Shown piece after piece: positions 8,363 through 16,220 of a DNA stretch of 18,414 nucleotides. This stretch comes from Alphaproteobacteria bacterium (GTDB taxonomy: Bacteria; Pseudomonadota; Alphaproteobacteria; Sphingomonadales; Sphingomonadaceae): assembly GCA_016650315.1 (NCBI GenBank), contig JAENVZ010000118.1, forward strand, positions 1 through 18,414, read 5' to 3'. The notes below the pieces were generated by a model. The model was not told where the DNA came from. It saw only the letters and a list, made by a program, of their open reading frames with translations, and did not search any database. The first letter of the stretch is position 1. Each line of letters opens with the position of its first letter. Position numbers and translations under genes: made by a program.

Positions 8363-9959
8363 TCATTGGGCCTCTGGTCTGCGTGCGGGATCGAATGTCG
8401 GCTCCCAAACGTCGCTGGTCGTAGCGACCAGTGTCTTCATGTCCGACCAGGACCGCTCGCCCGGCGACACGCTTTTTTCGTAAAGCGCCACCGCCTTGGC
8501 AAAGGCGATCATGCGGTCAAGCACGCGTTCCTGTTCCAGCTCGGGCCATGTTTCGAAAGGATGGGGGCCGCGCACGACGACCAGTTCCTTTAGGCCGTTG
8601 ATCCGGCTGTAGGATTCAACCGTGCCTTCCAGACTGTCGGCATAATCCCACAGGCCGCGTGCGAAGAAGGCGGCGGGCCATTTATCCACACCCGCCAATA
8701 TGGCTGAGCTGGGGAAGAAGACGATGCTGTTTTCAACCTCGCTGCCGCCGATGAACAACCCCCGGTCTTTGCCCAGCCCGCGCTCTTCATCCTCCACGCT
8801 TGGCGTCGAAGAAATATAGCCCGGACCGCTGGAAAATTCGGAAATCAGAATTGCGCCCATGATGTTCGGATTACCCGCCGCCGGACCGCAGACGATGTCC
8901 GGCATGTCATAGCTGCAGTCCTTGTCGAAATTGATCGTCATGGCCCAACCGGTGGCCATGGTGCCGCGCGAATTGCCAAGCAGCAGAATCGGCATGTCCT
9001 GCCCCCGCCCGCAGACATGATGACCAGCGCGCGGACCCGGCCCCCCTTACCGTCCTCGACGCCCTCCCCCCTGATATACCAGCCGCGCAGTTTGACATCG
9101 TCGGTAAGGTTAAGGTGCAGTCTCTCATAAGGTTCGGCCGGAACGGTGAACTCAACCACAAAGCTATCGGGATCGGCCTGCGCGATTGCCTCATCATAGG
9201 GGGGACGCGCAAAGAAGGAGGACGCCTTACGGTCTTCAGGTCAATATCCGGCCCGTCCGCCACCTTCCCAAGCAGATAGAGCGCGTGCGGATCCGTGATC
9301 TTATATTCCCCATTGGGCGGCACCCGCCGTTCAATGGGCTTGCGGGCACGGGCATAACAGACCGGGTCCGCCTTGCAGGCACACCAGTCTTCGCGGAGCT
9401 TTGCATCGGTGAATGCGTCGACATAAAAATCGCCCTTATAGCCTTCCGGAGGATGGGCAGCGGTAGCGCTAAACGGGATGCAAATGAGCTTGCCTGCGGA
9501 ATCGGGTAGCAGATAGCCGGGCAAGTCCCTTTCCCGATCATAGCCGACATGGGCCTGGCATTCGGGCGGTGGGATGGCAATGGCTACACTCGCGGTGGTG
9601 CCTGCGACGCCCTGTGCCGGCGTGCCCGCAAGTACAAGGTCTATGGTGGCCGATGGCGCAGGCAGGTCTTCGGGCGTCCAGTGATAGGTAATGGAATCGC
9701 TCATCATCACCACGCGCGGACGCCGATCGCCGGATGCGAGCAGCTTTTCATTGGCGGCGCGATACTGTTCCAGATCGGCCAGATCGCCCTGCTGCATCAT
9801 CCATTTGGCAGCAAAATCATGCACGCTCATGGTCCCAATCGCGCGCTTTTCGATGACAGGCTCAGCGGCCGCATATGCTGCGCTAGTCATCGGGGGAATG
9901 GTCATGAACAAGCCAATACCCGCCGCAAGCAAGCCCCCGGACCGGCGCGTCATGGTCAT
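8363..9959 (-). pseudogene. Secreted alpha/beta hydrolase, two frameshifts, GDSL-like N-terminus
   Basis: Read from 9959 down, the frame starts with a Sec signal peptide (hydrophobic ~9-30, AYA near 28-30). Next is a GDSL/SGNH-like block RVVMMSDSITYHW at 82-94, then a Cys-containing region (DWCACKADPVCYARARK). Near 9224-9231 the reading must shift by one base to continue as KASSFFARPPYDEA...VEFTVPAEPYERL. A second one-base shift in the C-tract at 9002-9006 leads into MPILLLGNSRGTMATGW, with a GxSxG nucleophile elbow, and on to the stop at 8363. Later PHPFETWP may supply the catalytic histidine. Both shifts fit single-base deletions. The N-terminal GDSL-like part and the GxSxG part may come from two fused genes. 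The start ATG overlaps the stop of the upstream beta-lactamase-like gene. Non-functional as sequenced, unless the shifts are sequencing errors. Confidence 0.7.
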
Positions 9960-11096
9960 ACAAGCACTCCCTTGAGTGTTGGCAGGCGGGTTGCGGCGGA
10001 ATTCACATTGACGCTGCGGTCAATGGAGACCGTATCCCCATCGAAACTGCACACAACTGTGTCACAAAAGGCGGCCTCGACATATTGCCAGGTCATTTCC
10101 AGATGATTGGCGTCGATCCAGCGCGCGCCCGCAACCACCCGCTTATCGTCCATCTGATATTCATGGTGCAGCCGGTGTCCGGTCATGTCGGTCCCCTGCT
10201 CCAGATATTGCGATAAGCCGGAAACGATTGAATGCTCGCCTCGATCATCCTGCATTATATAGGTGCAGTCAGGACCGTCGAAGCCGAAGGAAATCCATTC
10301 TACCGCCTGATCGTTAGGCGCGATGCGATACCGCTTGCCGGAAATACGGGCCGCGACCGGCGAATTGAGTGGCTTCAGCGGCGGTAGCAAACGAAGCTGC
10401 GCCGTTTTGGCCGCCAGAGTTCCGGCGACCGGCGATGGAGCAGCCGGTGCCGGACCAAAGGCCGCGGGGAAATGCTTCCAGATAAAGGGCTTCAGCTTCG
10501 AACTGCCATCGATGGCGCCGAACACGGCCAATGTGGCGTCATGTTCGGGAAAAACAATGGAAAGCTGTGTGAAGAGGCCCAGCGCATAATAGGCCTTGCC
10601 CGGCCCCATCCACCATTGATAGCCGTAATTGTCCTCATCGTCGCCGGATTGCCGGGTGGTCGCGGCCTTCACCCATTTTTCCGACAGGATCTGCTGGCCG
10701 TTCCACCGGCCCATCTGCGCGTGCAGCGCGCCCAGCTTCAACGATGCATCGGTCGGCCAGCTATGGCCGTTGCCGCCCGGATTGATGCCGCCGGGGCTAA
10801 GGTCCCAATGCAGCGTGTTGATTCCCAGCGGTTCCAGAAAGCGGGGACGCAGATAATCTTCCATCGTCTGTCCCGTCGTCTTCGTCACGATCGCAGAGAG
10901 CATGAAGCTGGCCGCACTTGTATAAACAAAATACGTGCCGGGCGTGTAGGTCACCGGAATCTTGAAAAATTCCGCGACCCAGCTTGTCGGGATCGGGCGC
11001 CATAGCGACCCGGAAGTTTCATGGTCATGGCCGGTCTGCATGGTCAGCAGGTCATGAACCGTCATAGCCCGCATATTCTCGCTGGCGTCGGGAGGG
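9956..11096 (-). pseudogene. Beta-lactamase-family serine hydrolase, 5' end lost
   Basis: About 380 residues of a class C-type serine hydrolase (EstB/penicillin-binding-protein-like). TVHDLLTMQTGHD, typical of the stretch shortly after the nucleophile, comes almost at once, and the second motif YTS follows (51-53 from the internal Met at 11074). The SxxK nucleophile motif and any signal peptide are missing. The frame stays open through ATG 11074 up to the IS6 fragment at ~11092-11096 (PDASEN precedes that Met), so 11074 is not a real start but the remnant of a longer gene. The C-terminal ~150 residues form an extra domain (SFGFDGPDCTYIMQDD...). The TGA overlaps the start of the downstream hydrolase, suggesting an original two-gene operon. 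The catalytic serine is gone, so activity is not expected. Confidence 0.85.
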
Positions 11097-11469
11097 CGAG
11101 ATTCTCGAAAGTTATGTCACGAAGAAACGCAACAAATCAGCGGTCTTGCGCTTCATGAAGAAGGCGCTGAAGCGCCATGGCAAGGCTGAGAAGATCGTCA
11201 CCGACGGACTCAGATCCTATCCTGCAGCTATGCGTGAATTGGGAAATCTTGATCGTCTGGAAATAGGCCGATGGCTCAATAACCGTGCCGAAAATTCGCA
11301 CCTGCCATTCCGACGAAGGGAACGGGCGATGCTGCGTTTCCGACAAATGAAATCGCTACAGAAGTTAGCTTCGGTCCACGCCTCTTTCCACAATCATTTC
11401 AACTCCGAACGCCATCTCGTCAGCCGGAAACTTTACAAGGAACGCCGCTCAGCCGCATTGACTGAGTGA
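11092..11469 (+). pseudogene. IS6-family transposase, C-terminal fragment
   Basis: Translation from 11092 gives EGEILESYVTKKRNKSAVLR and continues through KKALKRHG, IVTDGLRSY and GRWLNNRAENSHLPFRRRERAMLRFRQ to a TGA at 11467-11469. It matches the catalytic C-terminal half of IS6/IS26-type DDE transposases: the second Asp (IVTDG) and the Glu (NNRAENSH) are present, while the first Asp and the N-terminal helix-turn-helix are lost. ATG 11146 is internal and not a real start. Identification is by recognition of the conserved family sequence. Confidence 0.9.
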
Positions 11470-11528
11470 CAGATACTTGTGGCCTTACGAGTAGCGATTC
11501 CAAGCCTCACTGCGCCAAGTGGAGAAAA

Positions 11529-11551
11529 GTTCGCATTAGACTGACAGCACC
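11529..11551. repeat. Right terminal inverted repeat of the IS6 remnant
   Basis: The 23 bp gttcgcattagactgacag + cacc lie 59 nt after the transposase stop. They match 21 of 23 positions of the 23 bp at 12800-12822. The reverse complement starts ggtgctgtcag, similar to the GGnnCTGT ends of IS6-family elements. Confidence 0.7.
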
Positions 11552-11835
11552 GCCAACATCTCAATGTGAATCCATGAGATGGGCCTTTTGAGGGCCAAAA
11601 ACCTTAGCCTCCGCGCCGTTTTGTTGATTGCGACCGAACCTCATCGAAAAAGGTTCAGGTCCAGAAAGTCTAGGTTTTCTGGTCTCTTGGTCTCGACCTC
11701 CGACCGTACCGTTTGTGCAAAATCTTGGCAGGCAGTGTCATTAGAGAACCAGAGGTATAGCTCAGCCTTGCAGATCGACGAGATAGAGCCGCTTCCGTGA
11801 GGACATGCGGACTGTCCCGCCTACCACACGTAAAT
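11552..11835. other. Non-coding stretch, nothing recognised
   Basis: About 280 bp without a convincing gene. One inverted repeat (ccagaaa at 11661-11667 with tttctgg at 11676-11682, 8-nt loop) is not followed by a T-run. Composition is lower in GC and more irregular than the coding neighbours, as expected of debris next to the IS remnant. Confidence 0.5.
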
Positions 11836-11861
11836 GGAACTTTCCCGTGGGGACTCTAGTT
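11836..11861 (+). promoter_or_regulatory. EcfG-type general stress response promoter
   Basis: GGAAC at 11836-11840, then 17 nt, then aGTT at 11858-11861. This matches the alphaproteobacterial general-stress sigma factor EcfG consensus GGAAC-N16/17-cGTT, with the first base of the -10 differing. It lies 33 bp upstream of the 25-residue peptide gene, so that gene and possibly the lipoprotein after it would be induced by stress. The EcfG assignment is inference from the motif. Confidence 0.6.
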
Positions 11862-11894
11862 TATACGGCAGGACAGAATTCCAGGAGAATTTCG

Positions 11895-11972
11895 ATGGGT
11901 AAGGGACTGCTTCTTTGGCTCGTGGGCGTGCCCATTCCCATCATCATCGTCCTGTGGCTGATCTTTCATTGA
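11895..11972 (+). CDS. 25-residue hydrophobic membrane peptide
   Basis: A short gene encoding 25 residues that begin MGKGLLLWLVGVPIPIIIV and end LWLIFH. One transmembrane segment fills almost the whole chain after a Lys at position 3. The ribosome site AGGAG (11883-11887) is perfect and 7 nt from the ATG, and an EcfG-type promoter lies just upstream. Near-identical short proteins (MGKG-LLLWL-G-PIPIII pattern) are, to my recollection, widespread as unannotated hypothetical proteins in proteobacteria. Function unknown; the control suggests an envelope stress role. The stop is 95 bp before the lipoprotein start, so the two may be cotranscribed. Confidence 0.75.
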   Translation: MGKGLLLWLVGVPIPIIIVLWLIFH

Positions 11973-12067
11973 TCTGCCGATCCTACCCGACACCAAGCGC
12001 CCGTCTTCCGATGACGAACTGCGCGGGTGACACGCGACTTTCGCCACCCCAATATGGAGTTCGTCCG

Positions 12068-12487
12068 ATGACGAAGATTTACATCACACTGTTGGCAACT
12101 GCCTGCCTCTCGCTTGGCGCTTGCAGCAAAAGTCCGAGCGATGCGGAAAAGATCGCCAACGATAATGCGGCGCAAGCAAACCGCGATGCAGCTGCTGCGA
12201 ATATGAGCTCCACTACATCGCAGATGCAGGCGGATAACGCGCGGAACGATGCCAATGCGGCGCGCGACACTGCGGCAGCCGCGAACATCAATTCTGCCAC
12301 ATCGCAAATGCAAGCAGCGGCAGCCCGGAATGACGCCGCTGCTGCGCGAGAGAATACGAGAGCGGTGACCAATGCCGCCGCGCGTGAAATCGCCGATGTC
12401 AGTCGGGATGCAGCAGCCAAGGCGGCAAGCGATGCCGAGGCCGCCGCTCGTCGCAAGGCGGATGCACTGGCCCCACCAGCGCGTTAA
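12068..12487 (+). CDS. Ala-rich repeat lipoprotein, hypothetical
   Basis: A 139-residue predicted outer or inner membrane lipoprotein. The signal peptide ends in a lipobox L16-G17-A18-C19, so C19 would be lipidated. The rest is rich in Ala, Asn, Asp and Arg, and likely forms one long coiled helix like the Lpp-type 'alanine zipper'. Two tandem repeats of 27-28 residues are obvious: residues 39-65 and 66-93 share RD.AAAAN...TSQMQA..ARNDA.AA. ATG 12068 is chosen over further upstream starts because it gives the signal peptide and has a TGGAG site (12055-12059) 8 nt before it. It lies downstream of the stress-type promoter and the 25-residue peptide gene. No enzymatic function is suggested; a structural or envelope stress role is inference. 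Confidence 0.8.
   Translation: MTKIYITLLATACLSLGACSKSPSDAEKIANDNAAQANRDAAAANMSSTTSQMQADNARNDANAARDTAAAANINSATSQMQAAAARNDAAAARENTRAVTNAAAREIADVSRDAAAKAASDAEAAARRKADALAPPAR
12182..12346 (+). repeat. Tandem repeat inside the lipoprotein gene
   Basis: Two copies of about 27-28 codons (12182-12262 and 12263-12346). The protein repeats share most positions while the DNA has diverged at many third codon positions. The duplication is therefore old and has been kept for its protein sequence. Confidence 0.7.
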
Positions 12488-12526
12488 CTGACGCGGCCAG
12501 TCGGGGGAGCACGGAAAGGTACGAGG

Positions 12527-12714
12527 ATGGCGGATTATCTGATCCTGTTCGCCATCGTTCTTGGCGTGAATCTGATGCCTGCTTTCGGGCCTCCAACTTG
12601 GTCCGTAATCGTAGTGTACGGCATCAATACCAAAATGCCGGTCCCGGCGCTCGTACTGGTCGCTGCGTCAGCGGCTGCAACAGGCCGCTTCCTTCTGGCC
12701 CAATGCCTTCAAAT
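12527..12714 (+). pseudogene. Membrane protein gene truncated by IS remnant
   Basis: ATG 12527 opens a hydrophobic protein, MADYLILFAIVLGVNLMPAF, with GPPTWSVIVVYGINTK and a second hydrophobic stretch ending at ATGRFLLAQ. The pattern resembles a conserved uncharacterised inner-membrane protein that I cannot name with certainty. After about 62 residues the frame enters the IS6-type deletion derivative at ~12715 and stops at 12758-12760. The 3' part of the gene is not found downstream of the element, so it is a 5' fragment rather than a simple insertion. Confidence 0.6.
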
Positions 12715-12822
12715 TGCACAGTCAGAGCAAATGCACCTTTTGATAACGGATACGGAATAGGGCGATGCTACGATTTTGACAAATGAAGTCGTTACAGAAG
12801 TTCGCATTTGTCTGACAGCACC
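12715..12822. mobile_element. 108-bp MITE-like deletion derivative of an IS6-type element
   Basis: The right end 12800-12822 matches the right repeat of the IS6 remnant at 21 of 23 positions. The left end (12721-12734, gtcagagcaaatgc) matches the reverse complement of that repeat over 13 bases with a one-base insertion, but its outermost six bases match poorly. Between them, 12754-12799 encodes the transposase stretch RAMLRF-stop-QMKSLQK, cut short at a shared aagttcgca that also begins the right end. The flanking 8-mers cttcaaat and catcaaaa agree at 6 of 8 positions and may be a worn target-site duplication. Confidence 0.6.
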
Positions 12823-12863
12823 CATCAAAAGAAGGAAAAGCGGACGTCTCGAAAGAACCGACT

Positions 12864-12968
12864 CTATGCCAACCAAGCGCGAAGGACTACCGAAACCGCG
12901 CCCAGGCCAGCGATGCTCGCTGCCCAGATGGCCACAAACCACCCCAGCTTGCGCATCGCCGACGCCAT
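12864..12968 (-). CDS. DUF2474 small protein of the cytochrome bd operon
   Basis: A 34-residue protein starting MASAMRKLGWFVAIWAAS, with one transmembrane helix and a C-terminal LRAWLA. Its ATG shares one base with the cioB stop (TGATG), so translation is coupled. The RKLGWF...W start and the position right after cioB match the DUF2474 family, which accompanies cyanide-insensitive oxidases and is comparable in place to CydX of E. coli cytochrome bd. The role is probably assembly or stability of the oxidase; that is inference from family context. Confidence 0.75.
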   Translation of the reverse strand: MASAMRKLGWFVAIWAASIAGLGAVSVVLRAWLA

Positions 12969-13966
12969 CAATGATAACCCTCTGGCCCCACCTTGCCGCG
13001 GAACACCCAATAGGCCCAGATGGTGTAGACCAGGATTACTGGCACCATCAGCCCGGCACCCACCAGCATGAATAGCTGGCTGCGATAAGGCGCAGCGGCT
13101 TCCCAAATGGTCAGTCGTGCAGGAATGACATTGGGCCAGATCGAGATGCCAAGCCCGACAAGGCACAGGCCAAACAGGGCAAGAGCGTAAAAGAAGGGCT
13201 GGGCGTCCCTCTTACGCCGGAGGCTTCGGTAGAACAGAAAGGTGACAATGCTTGTCGCAAGGGGCACCTGCGCTGTGACCAGCACGCCGGGATAGGCCAG
13301 CCAGCGCGTATAATATTGCGGATCCAGGGTCAGTGTCGCGACACTGACGACCCCGATCACGACGAGAAGCGCAACGCCTAGTCTGCGAGCATAATTAAAT
13401 GCCTGCTGCTGGAGTGGGCCTTCGGTCTTCCAGATGAGCCAGCATGCTCCCAGCAGGCTGTAGCCGACCATCAGGCCCAGACCGGTCAGGATGCTGAAGG
13501 GCGAAAGCCATTCCCACCAGCCGCCGGCATAAGCACGTCCGTTGATCGTGATGCCATGCAAGAGCGCGCCCAAAGTGACCCCTTGCGCGAAAGTTGCGAC
13601 CGATGACCCCAGCGTGAAGGTGCGGTCCCATGTCGCGCGGTGCGCCGGATCGCGCCAGCGGAACTCAAAGGCCACCCCGCGCAAGACCAGACCCAGCAGC
13701 ATGGCGATCAGCGGGGCGTAAAGCGCGGGAAGAATAATGGCATAGGCCAGCGGGAAGGCCGCCAGCAAGCCGCCACCGCCCAGTACCAGCCATGTTTCAT
13801 TGCCGTCCCACACCGGGGCGATGCTGTTCATGGCCATGTCACGATCCTGCCCCACCCTGAAATTGGGGAACAGGATGCCGATACCAAGGTCGAACCCATC
13901 CATGACGACATAGGCGATAATGGCAAAGCCAATGATCGCTGCCCAGACTATGGTAAGATCGATCAT
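12968..13966 (-). CDS. cioB: Cytochrome bd-type quinol oxidase subunit II
   Basis: A 332-residue membrane protein with the subunit II pattern: VWAAIIGFAIIAYVVMDGFDLGIGIL at the N-terminus, then the paired WDGNETWLVLGGGGLLAAFP, the LRGVAFEFRW segment and multiple hydrophobic helices. It forms the heterodimer with subunit I that oxidises quinol and reduces oxygen to water. The ATG overlaps the subunit I stop (ATGA at 13963-13966), and its own stop overlaps the DUF2474 start. The length is that of the short CydB/CioB type. Confidence 0.95.
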   Translation of the reverse strand: MIDLTIVWAAIIGFAIIAYVVMDGFDLGIGILFPNFRVGQDRDMAMNSIAPVWDGNETWLVLGGGGLLAAFPLAYAIILPALYAPLIAMLLGLVLRGVAFEFRWRDPAHRATWDRTFTLGSSVATFAQGVTLGALLHGITINGRAYAGGWWEWLSPFSILTGLGLMVGYSLLGACWLIWKTEGPLQQQAFNYARRLGVALLVVIGVVSVATLTLDPQYYTRWLAYPGVLVTAQVPLATSIVTFLFYRSLRRKRDAQPFFYALALFGLCLVGLGISIWPNVIPARLTIWEAAAPYRSQLFMLVGAGLMVPVILVYTIWAYWVFRGKVGPEGYH

Positions 13967-15369
13967 GTCGCCGCTCCATCGATTACCGCAAGCGCAGGGG
14001 TGAGGCCCGCAGAGCGAATGGGTGAGCCATCCAGCGTCGCTTCATGGGCCTGCGGCGGTTTCTTTGCCAAGCGTAACAAATACCAAATACCTGCCCCGAA
14101 GACGCTGAAATAGACTGCTGCAAACGCGACAAGCGAAGCCGCCACTGCCGGTGCATCAAGTGGTGAGGCACTCTCGGAAGTGCGGAGCAGGCCATAGATG
14201 GTGAAGGGCTGACGGCCAACCTCGGTCACGATCCAGCCCGCAAGGACAGCAATAAAGCCCGCCGGGCCCATCACCACCGCCGCCCGGTGCAGCATTGGCC
14301 AGTCATAGAGTTGCTTGCGGGCGCGAGCGAGAAGGCTCCACATGCCAAGCCCCAGCATGGCGAAGCCGAGGCCGACCATCACGCGGAAGGCCCAGAAGAC
14401 GATGCCCACCGGAGGCTGCTTGTCCTCCGGCACGCTGTCCAGTCCCTTTAGCGGCGCATTCAGGTCATGCTTGAGGATCAGCGACGATGCCTTCGGTATC
14501 TCGATAGCATAGTCTACCCGCCGTTCGGCGCTGTTGGGAATGCCGAACAGGATCAGCGGCGCGCCGTGCGGATGGTTCTGGAAATGGCCCTCCATGGCCA
14601 TGACCTTCGCCGGCTGGTATTCCAGTGTGTTGAGTCCGTGCATGTCGCCGGCGAAAATCTGGATCGGGGCGACAATCGCCGCCATCCACATCGCCATCGA
14701 GAACATCTTGCGCGCGCCGGGATTGGTCCGATCTTTCAGCAGGTGCCATGCGCCGACACCGCCAACTGCAAAGGCCGTGGTAAGGTAGGCGGCAATCACC
14801 GTGTGGACCAGCCGGTAGGGGAAACTTGGGTTGAAGATTATCGCCGTCCAGCTTGCGCCCGGCATGAACTGGCCATTCGAAGCAATTTCGTAGCCAGTGG
14901 GTGTCTGCATCCAGCTATTCACCGCAAGGATCCAGAAGGCGGAGATGAAGGTGCCGAAGGCCACAGCGCAGGTGGCCAGAAAATGCGGCCTGCGCCCGAC
15001 TTTATTGATGCCGAACAGCATCACGCCAAGGAAGCCGGCCTCAAGGAAGAAGGCAGTCAACACCTCATAGGCCATGAGCGGACCGATCACCGGGCCGGCC
15101 TTGTCCGAAAACACCGACCAGTTGGTGCCGAATTGATAGGACATGACAATACCCGACACTACGCCCATGGCGAAGACCATAGCGAAGATCTTCAGCCAAT
15201 AGCGGTAGAGATTGGCATAAACACCCTTTCCAGTTTTCAGCCACAGTCCTTCCAGCACCGCAAGGTAGCTTGCAAGGCCGATGGTAAAGGCCGGAAACAG
15301 GAAGTGAAAGCTTACCGTGAATGCGAACTGCGCACGCGCGAGAATGAGGGCGAGGCCTTGGTCAACCAT
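13963..15369 (-). CDS. cioA: Cytochrome bd-type quinol oxidase subunit I, CIO-like
   Basis: A 468-residue haem-bearing subunit. ATG 15369 is chosen over the upstream ATG 15390: it gives the usual start MVDQGLALILARAQFAFTVSFH and follows an AAAGGA site. Putative haem ligands are H22 and H189 (E. coli H19, H186) and M331 in FRVMVG (E. coli M393), with the conserved glutamates E102 and E110, K255/E260 in the quinol loop, and GRQP at 385-388. The distance from H189 to M331 is about 65 residues shorter than in E. coli CydA, so the quinol loop is of the short, cyanide-insensitive type. It follows the TauE/SafE gene by 88 bp on the same strand. Bd oxidases are much less inhibited by sulfide and cyanide than haem-copper oxidases, which fits the sulfide genes next to it. 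Confidence 0.95.
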   Translation of the reverse strand: MVDQGLALILARAQFAFTVSFHFLFPAFTIGLASYLAVLEGLWLKTGKGVYANLYRYWLKIFAMVFAMGVVSGIVMSYQFGTNWSVFSDKAGPVIGPLMAYEVLTAFFLEAGFLGVMLFGINKVGRRPHFLATCAVAFGTFISAFWILAVNSWMQTPTGYEIASNGQFMPGASWTAIIFNPSFPYRLVHTVIAAYLTTAFAVGGVGAWHLLKDRTNPGARKMFSMAMWMAAIVAPIQIFAGDMHGLNTLEYQPAKVMAMEGHFQNHPHGAPLILFGIPNSAERRVDYAIEIPKASSLILKHDLNAPLKGLDSVPEDKQPPVGIVFWAFRVMVGLGFAMLGLGMWSLLARARKQLYDWPMLHRAAVVMGPAGFIAVLAGWIVTEVGRQPFTIYGLLRTSESASPLDAPAVAASLVAFAAVYFSVFGAGIWYLLRLAKKPPQAHEATLDGSPIRSAGLTPALAVIDGAAT

Positions 15370-15457
15370 TTCAGTCCTTTTGCAATGCAAGCGGAACGGG
15401 TTTTGCGCCGCTACCTTCTGCGCGACAATTGCAATGTCTGCAAGGTTAGAAAACCTG

Positions 15458-16216
15458 TCATTTCAGCAGGATATAAAGTGCTACGGCGATTACCAGCGCT
15501 GCAAAGCTGATGCGGGCGGCTTTGACACGCGTGGTTAGCCAATGTGAGACTGGCAGGCCCAATGCTGCGCCTGCTACTCCGCCGGCGACCAACGCTGTAA
15601 ACAGCGCCCAGTCAATCAGGCCTGAAGCTGCATAGCTGGCACTGGTCGCCCCTCCGAACAGCGTGACGGAGAGAAGGCTGGAAGCAGCGGCGTTGGCTAG
15701 TGTCATGCCGGTGGAGGCCATAAGTCCAGGTGCGATCAGGAACCCGCCGCCAATGCCAAAAAAACCTGCCGCAAAACCAGTAGCCAGGCCAACAGGCGCC
15801 AGTTTCCACACCATGGAGGGTATCAGGCGAACAGCGGAATCGCCTTCACCACTGCGCGGGATCAGCATGGAAACGGCAATGGCGATCATGGCAAGCGCGA
15901 ACCAGTTCAACAGGGCCCCACCATCGATCATCTTGCCGATATGCGCGCCACCCAGCGCGCCAGCCAGTCCGGCGAGGGCAAAAACACTGGCGCACGGCCA
16001 TTTGACTGCTCCCGCACGCGCCTGTGCCACAAGTCCGGTGGCGGCGTTAACTGCGACAGCCGCCGCCGATGTGCCAATCGCCACATGGGTATCGGCAACA
16101 CCCACGACATAGACCAGCCAAGGCGTCGCCATCACGGACCCCCCGCCACCAAAAACGGTCAGCAGCAACCCGATGATGACACCGCCAATGGCGGCAAGGA
16201 GGAGAGCCTCCGTCAC
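15458..16216 (-). CDS. TauE/SafE-family anion exporter
   Basis: A 252-residue membrane protein with the two-repeat TauE/SafE (DUF81) fold: VFGGGGSVMATPWLVYVVG with HVAIGTSAAAVAVNA in the first half, and AAGFFGIGGGFLIAPGLM in the second. Members export sulfite, sulfoacetate or related sulfur anions. The open frame extends to an ATG at 16300, but that would overlap the rhodanese gene by 80 bp and add a non-hydrophobic leader. GTG 16216, 4 nt after the rhodanese stop, is preferred and points to translational coupling. In the BigR operons of Xylella and Agrobacterium a similar permease is cotranscribed with the persulfide dioxygenase; a sulfite export role here follows from that. Confidence 0.88.
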   Translation of the reverse strand: MTEALLLAAIGGVIIGLLLTVFGGGGSVMATPWLVYVVGVADTHVAIGTSAAAVAVNAATGLVAQARAGAVKWPCASVFALAGLAGALGGAHIGKMIDGGALLNWFALAMIAIAVSMLIPRSGEGDSAVRLIPSMVWKLAPVGLATGFAAGFFGIGGGFLIAPGLMASTGMTLANAAASSLLSVTLFGGATSASYAASGLIDWALFTALVAGGVAGAALGLPVSHWLTTRVKAARISFAALVIAVALYILLK

Positions 16217-16220
16217 AATA

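Larger units (their letters stand above)
11092..11551 (+). mobile_element. IS6-family insertion sequence, left part deleted
   Basis: Holds the 3' part of an IS6-type transposase gene and the right terminal repeat (11529-11551), but no left end. The left junction falls inside the transposase frame and inside the beta-lactamase-like gene at once, so a deletion removed the IS left end and the hydrolase 5' end together. It cannot transpose by itself. The 21-of-23 match of its right end to the one at 12800-12822 shows that related elements acted twice in this window. Confidence 0.85.

Noticed and set aside
11754..11765. ggtatagctcag resembling the D-arm of a tRNA
   Set aside because: No acceptor, anticodon or T-arm (GTTCGA) pairing at the right distances.
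11579..11800. 73-codon + strand open frame after the IS remnant
   Set aside because: No ribosome site, no recognised domain and irregular composition; probably non-coding debris.
14467..15510. Long + strand open frame opposite cioA (347 codons)
   Set aside because: It lies wholly antisense to a clear cytochrome bd subunit I and its upstream spacer, with Arg/His/Gln-rich shadow composition. The same applies to 13640-14113 opposite cioA/cioB.
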